Assembly (NCBI RefSeq): GCF_005144885.1 | Contig: NZ_CP039690.1 | Location: forward strand, 5,779,001-5,843,000 | Reading direction: 5' to 3' | DNA: 64,000 nt | DNA from: Phreatobacter stygius | GTDB taxonomy: Bacteria > Pseudomonadota > Alphaproteobacteria > Rhizobiales > Phreatobacteraceae | The notes under the pieces: generated by a model | Databases searched by the model: none | Seen by the model: the letters and a program-made list of their open reading frames with translations, nothing else | What the model was told of the DNA's origin: nothing | Position numbers and translations under genes: made by a program | Part shown: positions 52,820-61,615 of the stretch, piece after piece | Layout: each line of letters begins with the position of its first letter | How positions within the stretch are numbered: position 1 is the stretch's first letter

Positions 52820-53944
52820 TCAGGCCGAAACCGGCTGCTGGCCGTCAGCCTCGCCGAAGGCCTCTTCGCGATAGAGGCCGAGCGAGCGCATCACCGGCAG
52901 GTCGTTGAAGGTGAAGAGGCAGGCGTCCTCGCTGTCCGAGGCATTGGCGTGCTCATGCCAGGCCCAGGCGGGCAGGCAGAAGATGTCGCGTTCCCTCCAG
53001 TCGAAGCGCTTGCCGTTGATGATGGAATGGCCGCGGCCCTTGGCGACCTGGTAGATGAAGCTGCCGGTGTGCCGGTGCGCCTTGGTGTGCTCGCCGGCGC
53101 GCAGCAACTGCATCGACGCGCCGATCGTCTGCATCACCGGCCCGCCGGTTGCCGGGTTGACGTAGTTCATCAGGATGCCGTCGAAAGCCGAGCCGTCGGT
53201 GACCTTGCCGTAGCGTTGCAGCGCTTCGTAGGTTGGACCCCATTCGTATTTCAGCAGCGGCGAATAGCCCTTGGCCCAGTCGCCGGCGGCCGGCCGCAGG
53301 CCCGGATGGCCCCAGGTGCCGGTGACGTCATCGACCGGATGGCCCACCGCCTGCTGCAGGTCGGGATGCACGGCGTAGAAATTCGCCTCGAGCGCGTTGA
53401 CCAGCGGAATGTCCAGCCCATCCTGCCAGATGCAGGGCGTGCCGTCGGAGGCGACGCCGTGTTCGTGCCAGGTGCCGTTGGGGGTCAGCACGAAGTCGTT
53501 GGCGCCCAGCGTCATCTTGTGGCCGTCGACGATCGTGTAGGCGCCCGAACCCTCCATGATGAAGCGCAGCGCCGAGGCGGAATGCGCATGGGCCGATGCG
53601 ACCTCGCCCGGATGCATGACCTGCAGGCCGGAATAGAGCCAGCCGACCGCCGCCGCGACATCGCGCCGGCCGGGATTGTTGAGATAGATCACCCGCCGGC
53701 CCGCCTTTTCGGCGGTGACCAGATCGACCGAGCGCAACACGTGCTCACGCAGGTCCTGGTAGCGCCACAGCACCGGAACCGACGAGGACTTGGGCTGCCA
53801 GGGCTCGATCTTGTTGGCGACGGTCCAGAGGGCGCCCGCCTCCAGCCGCTCCAGTTGATCGTAATAGGCCAGCAGCTCCGGCGTATCCTCGACATTCGCC
53901 CGCCCGGCGACGTCCTCGCGGTGGTTCTCTCTGGCATTGGCCAT
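52820..53944 (-). CDS. gentisate 1,2-dioxygenase-like ring-cleaving bicupin
   Basis: This 374-residue iron dioxygenase has two cupin domains. In the first, His119, His121 (ASAHAHSASALRFIMEGSGAYTIVDG) and His160 (NGTWHEHG) are the Fe(II) ligands. The second has HTKAHRHTGSFIYQVAKGRGHSIINGKRFDWRERDIFCLPAWAWHEHAN, also His-rich. Gentisate 1,2-dioxygenase opens the ring of 2,5-dihydroxybenzoate to maleylpyruvate; relatives act on salicylate, 1-hydroxy-2-naphthoate or 5-nitrosalicylate, so the exact substrate is open. It is the first gene of a leftward operon of seven (dioxygenase, hydrolase, receptor, two permeases, two ATPases). A GntR regulator is divergent. Confidence 0.9.
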   Translation of the reverse strand: MANARENHREDVAGRANVEDTPELLAYYDQLERLEAGALWTVANKIEPWQPKSSSVPVLWRYQDLREHVLRSVDLVTAEKAGRRVIYLNNPGRRDVAAAVGWLYSGLQVMHPGEVASAHAHSASALRFIMEGSGAYTIVDGHKMTLGANDFVLTPNGTWHEHGVASDGTPCIWQDGLDIPLVNALEANFYAVHPDLQQAVGHPVDDVTGTWGHPGLRPAAGDWAKGYSPLLKYEWGPTYEALQRYGKVTDGSAFDGILMNYVNPATGGPVMQTIGASMQLLRAGEHTKAHRHTGSFIYQVAKGRGHSIINGKRFDWRERDIFCLPAWAWHEHANASDSEDACLFTFNDLPVMRSLGLYREEAFGEADGQQPVSA

Positions 53945-53974
53945 GGCTGCCTCCTGTCACGGTGAGTGGCGTTT

Positions 53975-53990
53975 ATATGACATGACATAT
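53975..53990. promoter_or_regulatory. imperfect palindrome in the dioxygenase/GntR promoter region
   Basis: ATATGACATGACATAT has arms ATATG/CATAT and a CATG centre. It lies in the 75 bases between the divergent dioxygenase and GntR genes, in the AT-rich part, 30 bases from each start. It is a candidate operator for the GntR protein. Confidence 0.5.
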
Positions 53991-54019
53991 TTTCGAAAGA
54001 AAGTGCTTTTTGCGGTAGA

Positions 54020-54829
54020 ATGCATTCTCGTGTAAGCCGGTGGTTCAAACGCGAGGCCAAGGAGATTCGACAGGTGCGCACGGGTCGCAGGGCGGCACAG
54101 CCGGCAAGCGAGGAGCTGCCGCATTCCAACAACGAGCCCTCGACCTTGGCCGAGACCGCGTATCGGCGGTTGCGCCACGATATTGTCGTCGGCTGGTTCG
54201 CACCGGATCAGCCGTTGCGGCTGGAACTGCTCAAGCAGCGTTACGGCCTGAGCTTTTCACCCTTGCGGGAGGCGCTGAACCGGTTGCAGACCGAGCGGCT
54301 GGTGGTCTCGGCGGCGCTGCGCGGGTTTTCGGTCGCCCCGGTCTCGATCGAGGAAATGTGGGACGCGACCGAGACCCGCATCCTGATCGAGTGCGAAGCG
54401 CTTCGGCGGTCGATCACCCATGGCGACGACGACTGGGAAGCCGGCATCGTCGCGGCGTTCCACGCCCTCGACCTGCAGGCCCGGCGCCTGGCCTCCGGCG
54501 GCGGCCAGCCGGGCGAAGAGGACCTGTCGCAGCTGGAAATCCGCCACCAGGAATTTCATCGCGCGCTGATCAGGAAATGCCGGTCACGCCGTTTCATCAA
54601 CCTGGCCGACCAGCTCTATACCGAGACCCAGCGCTACCGCTTGCCGGTTCTGGCCGGCCAGGTGGTTCCGGCCGAGGCGCGCGACGTGCCGCTCGAACAT
54701 CGCCAGATCATGGAGGCCGCATTGGCGCGCCGCGCCGATGACGCCGTGTCGCTGCTTTCGGCGCATTACCGCAGGACCGCCGAATTCATCGAGCGGCACA
54801 TGCCGCAGCAGGGTGCCGCGGCGTCGTGA
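54020..54829 (+). CDS. GntR-family regulator, FadR/FCD type
   Basis: This regulator of about 269 residues has a winged helix (LAETAYRRLRHDIVVGWFAPDQPLRLELLKQRYGLSFSPLREALNRLQTERLVV) followed by an FCD ligand-binding domain of about 150 residues whose metal/ligand site uses EMWDATETRILIE, IRHQEFHRALIRKC and the final VPLEHRQIMEAALARRADDAVSLLSAHYRRT (Asp/Glu and His conserved). The start is uncertain: the ATG at 54020 lacks a ribosome-binding site, while an in-frame GTG at 54074 has AGGAG eight bases upstream and would give 251 residues. It most likely represses the divergent dioxygenase-transport operon until the aromatic inducer binds. Confidence 0.88.
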   Translation: MHSRVSRWFKREAKEIRQVRTGRRAAQPASEELPHSNNEPSTLAETAYRRLRHDIVVGWFAPDQPLRLELLKQRYGLSFSPLREALNRLQTERLVVSAALRGFSVAPVSIEEMWDATETRILIECEALRRSITHGDDDWEAGIVAAFHALDLQARRLASGGGQPGEEDLSQLEIRHQEFHRALIRKCRSRRFINLADQLYTETQRYRLPVLAGQVVPAEARDVPLEHRQIMEAALARRADDAVSLLSAHYRRTAEFIERHMPQQGAAAS

Positions 54830-55051
54830 TGCGATTTGTCGCCGGCGCCATTGCCACCGGGTGACGTCGCGCGCCGGGCCGGGCCGTCCCGGACCGACGA
54901 GCCGAGCGCGCCCGGCATGGCCGGCCTGTCGGCTTCACCTCGCTCGGGAGCCCTGCGGCAGGCCGCCTTGCCAGCCGTCGCGCCAATGGGTCATAGCACC
55001 GGCTCGGCCGGCCAAGCCCCGCCGGTTCCGCCATCGCCCGAGGACCAGCCC

Positions 55052-55990
55052 GTGACGCAGTTGGACCAACCCGTTGCCCCTGCCGGCGCTGCCCGGGCGG
55101 GACGGTCCGACGCCTGGCTGGGTCTGGCCTGCGGCGCCGGCGCGGCGCTGATCTGGGGCGTGCAGGCGGTGGTCTCGCGTCAATCCGTCGCCGATGGCCT
55201 CAGCGCGGCCGACGTCACCGTGCTGCGCTTCATCGCGGCGGCGCTGGTGCTGCTGCCCTTTGCGCTGACCCGGGTCAGGCCTTTTCCGGTCGGGCCGATC
55301 GGCTGGAAGCGAGCGATCATTCTGACCTTGCTGGCCGGCGCGCCCTACAGCCTGGTGCTCGTCGGCGGCTCGGCCTTCGCGCCCGCCTTGCACACCGCGG
55401 TGGTCACGCCGGGCCTGATTCCGGTCCTGGCGGCGGGGCTTGCCTTTGTTGTCCTGGGCGAGCGGCCGCCGCGGCGGCATCTGATCGGTCTCGGGCTGAT
55501 CGTCGCGGGCGTCCTCATCTTCGCCTGGCAGGCCTTTGCCGGGGCGCCGGCGCGCGACGGCGCCTGGCGCGGCGATCTGCTGTTCGTCCTGGCTGCCGTC
55601 ATGTGGGCGGCATTCGGCCTCCTGGCGAAGCGCTGGCAGGCGGACGCGCTCGGGCTGACGATCACCATATGCCTTCTTTCGGTCGTCACCGCGCCGCTCC
55701 TGGCGGTTGCCGTGCCGCTGCACATGGCCGGCGCCAGCCTTGAGGCCCTGGCGCTGCAGGCGATCTATCAAGGCGTCCTGGTCGGCGTGGTGTCGCTGTT
55801 CCTCTACGCCAAGGCGAACGCCATCCTCGGCGCGGCGCGGGCCGCATTGTTCTTGCCGCTGGTGCCTGCGGTCACCGCGGTGGCCAGCACCGTCCTGCTC
55901 GGCGAATGGCCCTCGGGACTGGAGATTGCAGGCATGGCCGTGGCGATGGCCGGCATGACGCTGGCGCTGCGGCCGGCGCCAAGGCGCTGA
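55052..55990 (+). CDS. EamA/DMT-family transporter
   Basis: This protein of about 312 residues has ten predicted membrane helices in two EamA repeats. The first includes WLGLACGAGAALIWGVQAVVSRQSV and ADVTVLRFIAAALVLLPFAL; the second GDLLFVLAAVMWAAFGLLAKRWQ and FLPLVPAVTAVASTVLLGEWPSGLEIAGMAVAMAGMTLAL. The reading frame is open back to 54836, but the extra 72 residues are Pro/Ala-rich and unlike the family. The GTG at 55052, with AGGA just upstream, gives the usual length. Such transporters export amino acids or other metabolites; the substrate is not predictable. The gene follows the GntR gene and may share its promoter. Confidence 0.85.
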   Translation: MTQLDQPVAPAGAARAGRSDAWLGLACGAGAALIWGVQAVVSRQSVADGLSAADVTVLRFIAAALVLLPFALTRVRPFPVGPIGWKRAIILTLLAGAPYSLVLVGGSAFAPALHTAVVTPGLIPVLAAGLAFVVLGERPPRRHLIGLGLIVAGVLIFAWQAFAGAPARDGAWRGDLLFVLAAVMWAAFGLLAKRWQADALGLTITICLLSVVTAPLLAVAVPLHMAGASLEALALQAIYQGVLVGVVSLFLYAKANAILGAARAALFLPLVPAVTAVASTVLLGEWPSGLEIAGMAVAMAGMTLALRPAPRR

Positions 55991-56022
55991 CGGGACGCTG
56001 CCGCGAAACTTGGAAGACGTCT

Positions 56023-57954
56023 TCAGGCTTGCCGGAGCATGACACCGTCGAAGAACGCGGCAAGGTCGGCGTCAGCGTCCAGCGGAAGGACATGGGCGAC
56101 ATATTGGTCCGGCCGCACCACGATGAGGCAGCCGCGCTCACGATCGATGCCGCGCATGTCGAAAATGTCGTCGCCGCTCTCGAGGTCGGCGCAGAACACT
56201 TTTTCGTAGTCGCGCAGCCCGAAACGGCCCTTTTGCGGGAGCAGGAAGGCCGGCAGGCTTTCAAGCGCAAGCTCGCTATGGCGCTGCTGCAGGACGACCC
56301 TGACATCGATCACCGTGTCGATGTCTTCGCCCGCGGGTGTGTATCGCCTGACGGGAGACGCCTGAGCCTCCGCGAGAAACGCGCAGAACGCGCCAATGGC
56401 GGAGTTCGGCGCCGTCGGATCGCCCGACCCGGCAAAGGCGATGAGGCGCCAGCGGCCATCGGCCTTGACCACATGGCCGAGATGGACGGGTTTGGCATCC
56501 GCCAGGCGGATCACCGGCGCCGAATGGAAGCGCGTGCCGACCACGAAGCCCCCGGCCAAATGCTGATGGGCCGGCTCGCCCGTCAGGACGGACGGCGCAT
56601 AACGGGTCACCGTTCCCGCCGTATAGCGCCCATGCTGAACGAAATAGCGCTGGACCTCGGCGGGATCGATGCCGCCACCTTGGCCGTCGGTCGCGGCCTT
56701 CGAGGCGCCGCTGAGGATGCCGGCCCATTCGCGGTCGAAGTCGACGAGTTCCTTGGCGATGGCCCGGCGTTCGGCCGAATAGCTGTGCAGCAGGCGGGCA
56801 GGGCTCTGCTTCCTGAGCACCGAGGCGAGCTTCCAGCCCAGGTTGAACGCGTCCTGCATGGAGACATTCATGCCTTGCCCGGCCTTCGGGCTATGCGTGT
56901 GGCAGGCATCGCCGGCAATGAACACGCAAGGGTCGCGTTCGCCGACGTGCTGGTCGGGCACGTCGTCGAACTTGTCGCAAAGGCGCTGGCCGATTTCATA
57001 GACCGACCACCACGCCACGTCCTTGACCTCGAACGTGTAGGGCTTGAAGACCTGCTGGGCCGCGGCGACGAGCGAGTCGATCGTGATGGCGCGGTTCGCG
57101 ATGCGTTCGTTTTCGGCGAGGTCGTCGAGTTCGACATAGATGCGAACCAGGTAGCCGCCCTCGCGCGGTATCAGCACGATGCTGCCACCGTCTGCGGACT
57201 TGATGACGGCCTTCCGGCGGATGTCGGGAAAGTCGGTAAGCGCCAGGACATCCATGACGCCCCAGGCCTGATTGGCGGAGTCGCCATGCAACGCGCGGCC
57301 GATGGACCGGCGCACCGTGCTGCGCGCGCCGTCGCAGCCGACGACATAGCGGGCCTTGACCGTCTCGGTTTGCCCCGCCTGTGGCTGATCGAGACGCTCG
57401 AGCCTGGCCGTCACCGGGACCGGCGATGCCGGATCGATCGTCAGGTCGAGCAGGCGGCGCGCATAGTGCGGCTCGAGACGCGCCGGCGATTTCAGCATGA
57501 TGTCGAGATAGAAATCATGCACGCGCGCCTGGTTCAGGATGACGTGCGGAAATTCGGAGAGCCCGTCCTCGGTGTCCTGCACCCGGCCGCTGCGCATGAT
57601 GGTCCCGGGCTGCCTGTCGTCAGGCTTCCAGAAGGTGGTTTCGTTGACCCAATAGGCCTCGCGCAGCACGCGCTCGCCGAAGCCAAAGGCATGGAACATT
57701 TCCATCGTCCGGCAGGCGATGCCGTCGGCCTGGCCGCGCAGCAGACGACCGGATTTCTGCTCGACAATGCAGGTCCTGATGTCGGGAAAGGCCGAGAGCT
57801 GGGCCGCAAGGGTCAAGCCGGCCGGCCCGCAGCCGACGATCAGGACATCGACTTCACGGGGAAGGGGGCTTGAAGCCGTCGCCGTGTCCCGGCGCTGTTC
57901 CAGGTCTGCGATGTCCGGGTCGCCGGGTTCGAAACCGTTCAGGTGAAATTGCAC
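56023..57954 (-). CDS. FAD-dependent aromatic hydroxylase, phenol/3-hydroxybenzoate monooxygenase type
   Basis: This 643-residue flavoprotein has the group A aromatic hydroxylase layout: the FAD motif VDVLIVGCGPAGLTLAAQLS (about 35-54), the substrate-region motif GRLLRGQADGIACRTMEMFHAFG with the Asp of the active site, the NADPH/FAD motif YVVGCDGARSTVRRSIG, the GD motif CVFIAGDACHTHSPKAGQGMNVSMQDAFNLGWKLA, and a C-terminal thioredoxin-like domain (about 470-643; ending VLPLDADADLAAFFDGVML). This long form matches phenol 2-monooxygenase and 3-hydroxybenzoate 4-monooxygenase, not the 400-residue 6-hydroxylases that make gentisate. It would produce a catechol-type product such as protocatechuate. 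It is followed (upstream in transcription) by a tricarboxylate-type receptor gene. Confidence 0.88.
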   Translation of the reverse strand: MQFHLNGFEPGDPDIADLEQRRDTATASSPLPREVDVLIVGCGPAGLTLAAQLSAFPDIRTCIVEQKSGRLLRGQADGIACRTMEMFHAFGFGERVLREAYWVNETTFWKPDDRQPGTIMRSGRVQDTEDGLSEFPHVILNQARVHDFYLDIMLKSPARLEPHYARRLLDLTIDPASPVPVTARLERLDQPQAGQTETVKARYVVGCDGARSTVRRSIGRALHGDSANQAWGVMDVLALTDFPDIRRKAVIKSADGGSIVLIPREGGYLVRIYVELDDLAENERIANRAITIDSLVAAAQQVFKPYTFEVKDVAWWSVYEIGQRLCDKFDDVPDQHVGERDPCVFIAGDACHTHSPKAGQGMNVSMQDAFNLGWKLASVLRKQSPARLLHSYSAERRAIAKELVDFDREWAGILSGASKAATDGQGGGIDPAEVQRYFVQHGRYTAGTVTRYAPSVLTGEPAHQHLAGGFVVGTRFHSAPVIRLADAKPVHLGHVVKADGRWRLIAFAGSGDPTAPNSAIGAFCAFLAEAQASPVRRYTPAGEDIDTVIDVRVVLQQRHSELALESLPAFLLPQKGRFGLRDYEKVFCADLESGDDIFDMRGIDRERGCLIVVRPDQYVAHVLPLDADADLAAFFDGVMLRQA

Positions 57955-58002
57955 CGATCTCTCCCCGGCATGGTCCTGGCGCCGTGTCGGCCGCGACGGC
58001 CG

Positions 58003-58968
58003 TCACTGCTCGATACGGATATTGTTCGCCCTGATGATCGGCGTCCACCGGGCGAGCTCGGCATCGACCTGGCCGCGAAACTCTTCCGACGAATTGCCGA
58101 CGGCTTCCATGAGCTGGAGCCTGAGCTTTTCGCGCGTCTCGGGCTCGGTGAGGATCGCTCTGATGTCCCGTTCGAGCTTGGCCTTGATGGCGTCGCTGGT
58201 CTGGCGGGGTGCGATCAGTCCTATCCATGCATCCGCTTCAACGCCTGAAATGCCCGCTTCCCTGAGCGTCGGCAGATCGGGAAGGAACTGGGAGCGCTGC
58301 GCGGAGCTGACCGCGATCATCCGGAACTGGCCGGTCGCGGCGTGCGGCGCGACGGCTCCGGCGGGCAGAATGCCGATCTGGACGTCGCTTCTGATCAGCG
58401 CGGTGACGGCGGCCGGTGAACCCCGATAGGGAATGTGGACCGGTTTTGTGCCGCTCTGCGCCGCGATCGCCTCCATGGCCAGGTGCGACAAGGAACCGGT
58501 TCCAATCGAACCATAATTATATTTGCCCGGATACCGGCGCAGCAGCGCCATGAGATCGGCGACCGTCGTCACGCCCAATTGGCTGCTGACCACCAGGACG
58601 CTCGGCTGCGAGGCCAGGACGGTGATCAAGGCCAGATCCCTGGCCGGATCATAGGGCATGCGCGCGAACAGAAGCGTGTTCAGCGCCAGTGGGCCGACGA
58701 TGCTCACGCCGATCGTGTAGCCGTCGGGGGCTGCCTGCGCCACCGCATTGGTGCCGAGATTGCCGCTCGCACCGGGCCTGTTCTCCACGATGAAACTTTG
58801 TCCGAGCTTGGCCTGCAGCCGCTCCGCCACGATACGCGCGACGATGTCGGGCGTGGCGCCGGCGGCGAATGGAACGACGATGGTGACGGCACGGCTCGGC
58901 CATTCCTGAGCCTGCGCGGCGACCGTCGCCAGCAGCATGCCCAATACCGCAAGGATCGTTTGACGCAT
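58003..58968 (-). CDS. tripartite tricarboxylate-type (Bug) receptor
   Basis: This 321-residue periplasmic receptor of the Bug/TctC family has a strong ribosome-binding site (GGGAGGAGCACC) and a Sec signal (MRQTILAVLGMLLATVAAQAQ). The mature N-terminus WPSRAVTIVVPFAAGATPDIVARIVAERLQ and VENRPGASGNLGTNAVAQAAPDGYTIGV are characteristic. These receptors bind carboxylic acids, including aromatic acids, and work with TctA/TctB permeases, but no such genes are adjacent. It lies between the hydroxylase (48 bases) and FAD-oxidoreductase genes in one direction. It probably captures the acid these enzymes use. Confidence 0.9.
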   Translation of the reverse strand: MRQTILAVLGMLLATVAAQAQEWPSRAVTIVVPFAAGATPDIVARIVAERLQAKLGQSFIVENRPGASGNLGTNAVAQAAPDGYTIGVSIVGPLALNTLLFARMPYDPARDLALITVLASQPSVLVVSSQLGVTTVADLMALLRRYPGKYNYGSIGTGSLSHLAMEAIAAQSGTKPVHIPYRGSPAAVTALIRSDVQIGILPAGAVAPHAATGQFRMIAVSSAQRSQFLPDLPTLREAGISGVEADAWIGLIAPRQTSDAIKAKLERDIRAILTEPETREKLRLQLMEAVGNSSEEFRGQVDAELARWTPIIRANNIRIEQ

Positions 58969-59071
58969 GGTGCTCCTCCCAAGAGCTGCTTGTTCTTTCA
59001 GGCTGAATTGATCGTCGAGATCGGATTCTCCGGCAGTCGCCACCTGCGGGAGCCCGGCAATGTCGGCCGAG

Positions 59072-60427
59072 CTACATGTCCGTGCCGAGATAGACGCTCT
59101 GTTCGACCAGCTTCTGCTGGAGAGCCGAAACATCGACGCTCCGGGTCGTGCCGTTTCCGGAGGCCACCATGGCAGCCGCGTTTCCGGCGGCCTCACCCAT
59201 CACGAAACAGGCGCCCGAGACACGCGCCGCCGATTGGCCGCCATGGGTCATGGAGGCGCAGCGGCCGACGACCAGCAGGTTGTCGAGACCGCGCGGCAGC
59301 AGCATGCGGTAGGGCAGGTGGTTGAAGCCGCGGCTGCCGGGAATGTCGGGCCATCGAAACAGCACGTCGCCCGCCACGTGATCCTCGATCGGCCAGCCAT
59401 TGACCCCGATCGTATCCTCGAAACTGGCGCAGCCCAGCACGTCTTGCTCGGTCAGCACATAGTCGCCGAGCACGCGCCTGGTTTCCCGTATGCCGATCTG
59501 GGGCGGGATGTCGACGATGTAGGACTGGGAAAACGCCGGCACCGCCTCCTTCAAGAGGCTGAAGGCCTCGGCGGTCTGCCGTCGTCCCTCGATCTCGCCG
59601 TAGCTGAGCTGTTCGGCGTCCACTCCGTTCACCGCGCTGCCGTCCGGATTGGCGACCTGCGTCAGGTTCACGCGCCATTCGATCTCGTGATTTTGCGGGC
59701 GGATGATCGGGGTCTTGCGTGGGAACCGTCGGCCGGTTCTCTGCTCCGCCGCCGCCATGAGCGTGGCAAAGCCGGTCCAGGCGCGGTTGCGCGCCGCCTC
59801 GGGCGCCACGTCGTTGATGCGGAACATGGTGGAGGGAAACATGATCGCGCCGGTCTCGGTGCCGATCTCGAATGGCGCGCCCGCCCAGGTGGCGAGATCG
59901 CCATCGCCGGAGCCGTCGATGAAGACCCGCCCGGCCACGGCCCGGCGCCCCGATTTGGTCTCCACCAGGAGAGCCGTGATCTCCCGTTCGGAATTCATCA
60001 CGACGCCAGCGCCGAGCGCGTGGAACAGGATCTTTGCGCCCGCCTCCAGCAGCAGGGCATCGGCGGCGATCTTGTAGGCCGCCGTGTCATAGGCCTGGGC
60101 ATTGATCTTGCCGAAGACCGTGTGTGGCGCCTTCAGGCCGCCGAGCGCGTCGATGCGGCCGAGAAGATCATCGGCGATGCCATGGACCACCTGGTCGATC
60201 GATCCGAACCGGTTGGCATGCAAGCCACAGAAATTGGTGACGCCGGCGGCCGTCCCCATGCCTCCGAGAAAGCCGTAGCGCTCCACCAGCAGGGTCGAGG
60301 CGCCGGCCCGGGCCGCCGCGGCCGCGGCCGCGATGCCGGCCGGACCGCCGCCGAGCACGACGACATCGAAAGTGCCGAACAGCTCGGTTTGGCGGCTCGG
60401 CTCGGTCAGGCTTGCCAGGATGGCCAT
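59072..60427 (-). CDS. FAD-dependent oxidoreductase
   Basis: This 451-residue flavoprotein has an N-terminal FAD motif FDVVVLGGGPAGIAAAAAAARAGASTLLVER (about 19-48), FLGGMGTAAGVTNFCG (with Cys in a GGxGTAAxVxxFC pattern) and the final LDNLLVVGRCASMTHGGQSAARVSGACFVMGEAAGNAAAM, where the family binds flavin. These features match FAD_oxidored-type (Pfam 12831-like) proteins, mostly of unknown substrate. The ATG at 60427 follows AAGGAAAC. It is the first gene of the leftward group with the Bug receptor and aromatic hydroxylase, divergent from a LysR regulator, so a role in the same catabolic pathway is likely but unproven. Confidence 0.85.
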   Translation of the reverse strand: MAILASLTEPSRQTELFGTFDVVVLGGGPAGIAAAAAAARAGASTLLVERYGFLGGMGTAAGVTNFCGLHANRFGSIDQVVHGIADDLLGRIDALGGLKAPHTVFGKINAQAYDTAAYKIAADALLLEAGAKILFHALGAGVVMNSEREITALLVETKSGRRAVAGRVFIDGSGDGDLATWAGAPFEIGTETGAIMFPSTMFRINDVAPEAARNRAWTGFATLMAAAEQRTGRRFPRKTPIIRPQNHEIEWRVNLTQVANPDGSAVNGVDAEQLSYGEIEGRRQTAEAFSLLKEAVPAFSQSYIVDIPPQIGIRETRRVLGDYVLTEQDVLGCASFEDTIGVNGWPIEDHVAGDVLFRWPDIPGSRGFNHLPYRMLLPRGLDNLLVVGRCASMTHGGQSAARVSGACFVMGEAAGNAAAMVASGNGTTRSVDVSALQQKLVEQSVYLGTDM

Positions 60428-60538
60428 GCTGTTTCCTTCCCCTGCAATTGCTTGGTTCACCGGTAGCCTCTTCGGAAACGAGAGAGAATATGGCAAATTG
60501 CGCTATGACTTTTCGCGATATCAGAAAGGTAATGCGCC

Positions 60539-61453
60539 GTGGACACCGTCCAGAACCTGAAAGCCTTCCTGGCCGTCGCGCAGACCGGGAGCTTCTCTGC
60601 CGCGGCCCGGCAAGCCGGGCTCGCGACTTCGGTGCTGGCCAAGCGGGTCGATCAGCTGGAAGCCGCTGCCCGCACCAGGCTTTTCGTGCGCACGACACGA
60701 CGGCTTACTCTGACGGAAGCGGGGCAGCGCTGGATCGCCCGCGTCAAGACGGTCGTGGGCGATGTCGATGACCTGATGAAGGAGGCGGCGCGGCCGAGCC
60801 TCGATCTGGAGGGAGCGCTGCGGGTCAAGGCGCCGACCAGTCTGGCGGTGCTCTATCTCGGCGATATCCTCGGGCACTTCCAGAAGCGCCATCCCAAGGT
60901 GACGTTGGACATCGTGCTGACCGACCGCGCGCTGAACCCGGTCGACGAAGGCTTCGACCTGGCCATCTCGGTGTTTTCGGCGACATTCGGCGGGGTCGTC
61001 GACGTGCCGCTCTGTGCCCTGCAGCGCACACTCTGTGCGTCTCCGGATTACCTGGCGGCCCGGGGCATGCCGCGCCACCCTCGGGACCTTTCCGGGCACG
61101 ATACGCTGAACTTTCGGCCGACCGGCGAGACCTGGACCTTCATCAGCGCCAAGGGACCGGTCGCCGTCGATGTTCATCCCAGGATGAGCGCCAATGACGG
61201 GCAGGTGTTGCTGGCCGCGGCGCGCGCCGGCAACGGCATCGCCCTGTTGTCGAACTATGTCGCTCTGCCGGCCCTGCGGAGCGGCGAACTGGTCCCGGTG
61301 CTGGAAACGTTTTCCCTGCCGGAGATCTGGATCAAGGCCCTGATCCCGGAGACCCGGATGCCGGTTCCCCGGGTCCGCGCGCTGACCGATTTCCTCGTCG
61401 AGAGTTTCGCGCCGCCGCCCTGGGAACGGCGTCCGGAAATGGATACGCCGTGA
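60539..61453 (+). CDS. LysR-family transcriptional regulator
   Basis: This 304-residue regulator starts with GTG at 60539 after AGAAAGG. The N-terminal helix-turn-helix is typical: NLKAFLAVAQTGSFSAAARQAGLATSVLAKRVDQLEAAARTRLFVRTTRRLTLTEAG. The effector domain (about 90-300) begins GALRVKAPTSLAVLYLGDILGHFQKRHP. The 111-base gap to the divergent FAD-oxidoreductase gene holds an AT-rich stretch (60488-60525, with ATATGGCAAATTGCGCTAT), a plausible LysR binding region. It probably activates the leftward group of FAD oxidoreductase, receptor and hydroxylase. Confidence 0.92.
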   Translation: MDTVQNLKAFLAVAQTGSFSAAARQAGLATSVLAKRVDQLEAAARTRLFVRTTRRLTLTEAGQRWIARVKTVVGDVDDLMKEAARPSLDLEGALRVKAPTSLAVLYLGDILGHFQKRHPKVTLDIVLTDRALNPVDEGFDLAISVFSATFGGVVDVPLCALQRTLCASPDYLAARGMPRHPRDLSGHDTLNFRPTGETWTFISAKGPVAVDVHPRMSANDGQVLLAAARAGNGIALLSNYVALPALRSGELVPVLETFSLPEIWIKALIPETRMPVPRVRALTDFLVESFAPPPWERRPEMDTP

Positions 61454-61615
61454 CGGCAAGGCTCGCTCCGGTGCGGCGCCGGGGCGGCGCGGCCGCGACA
61501 ATCCGGGCCGGCGATGCCGGCCGGTTTCGCTCAAGGGTCGGACGCCGTGGGTGTGGCCCCCGATGGTGCCATGAAACGGCAAAGGAGCCCGGCAGCGGTC
61601 GCCTGCAGGCCCGGT

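Noticed and set aside
54836-55051. N-terminal extension of the EamA transporter
   Set aside because: Pro/Ala-rich, unlike the family; the GTG at 55052 has a better ribosome-binding site and gives normal length.
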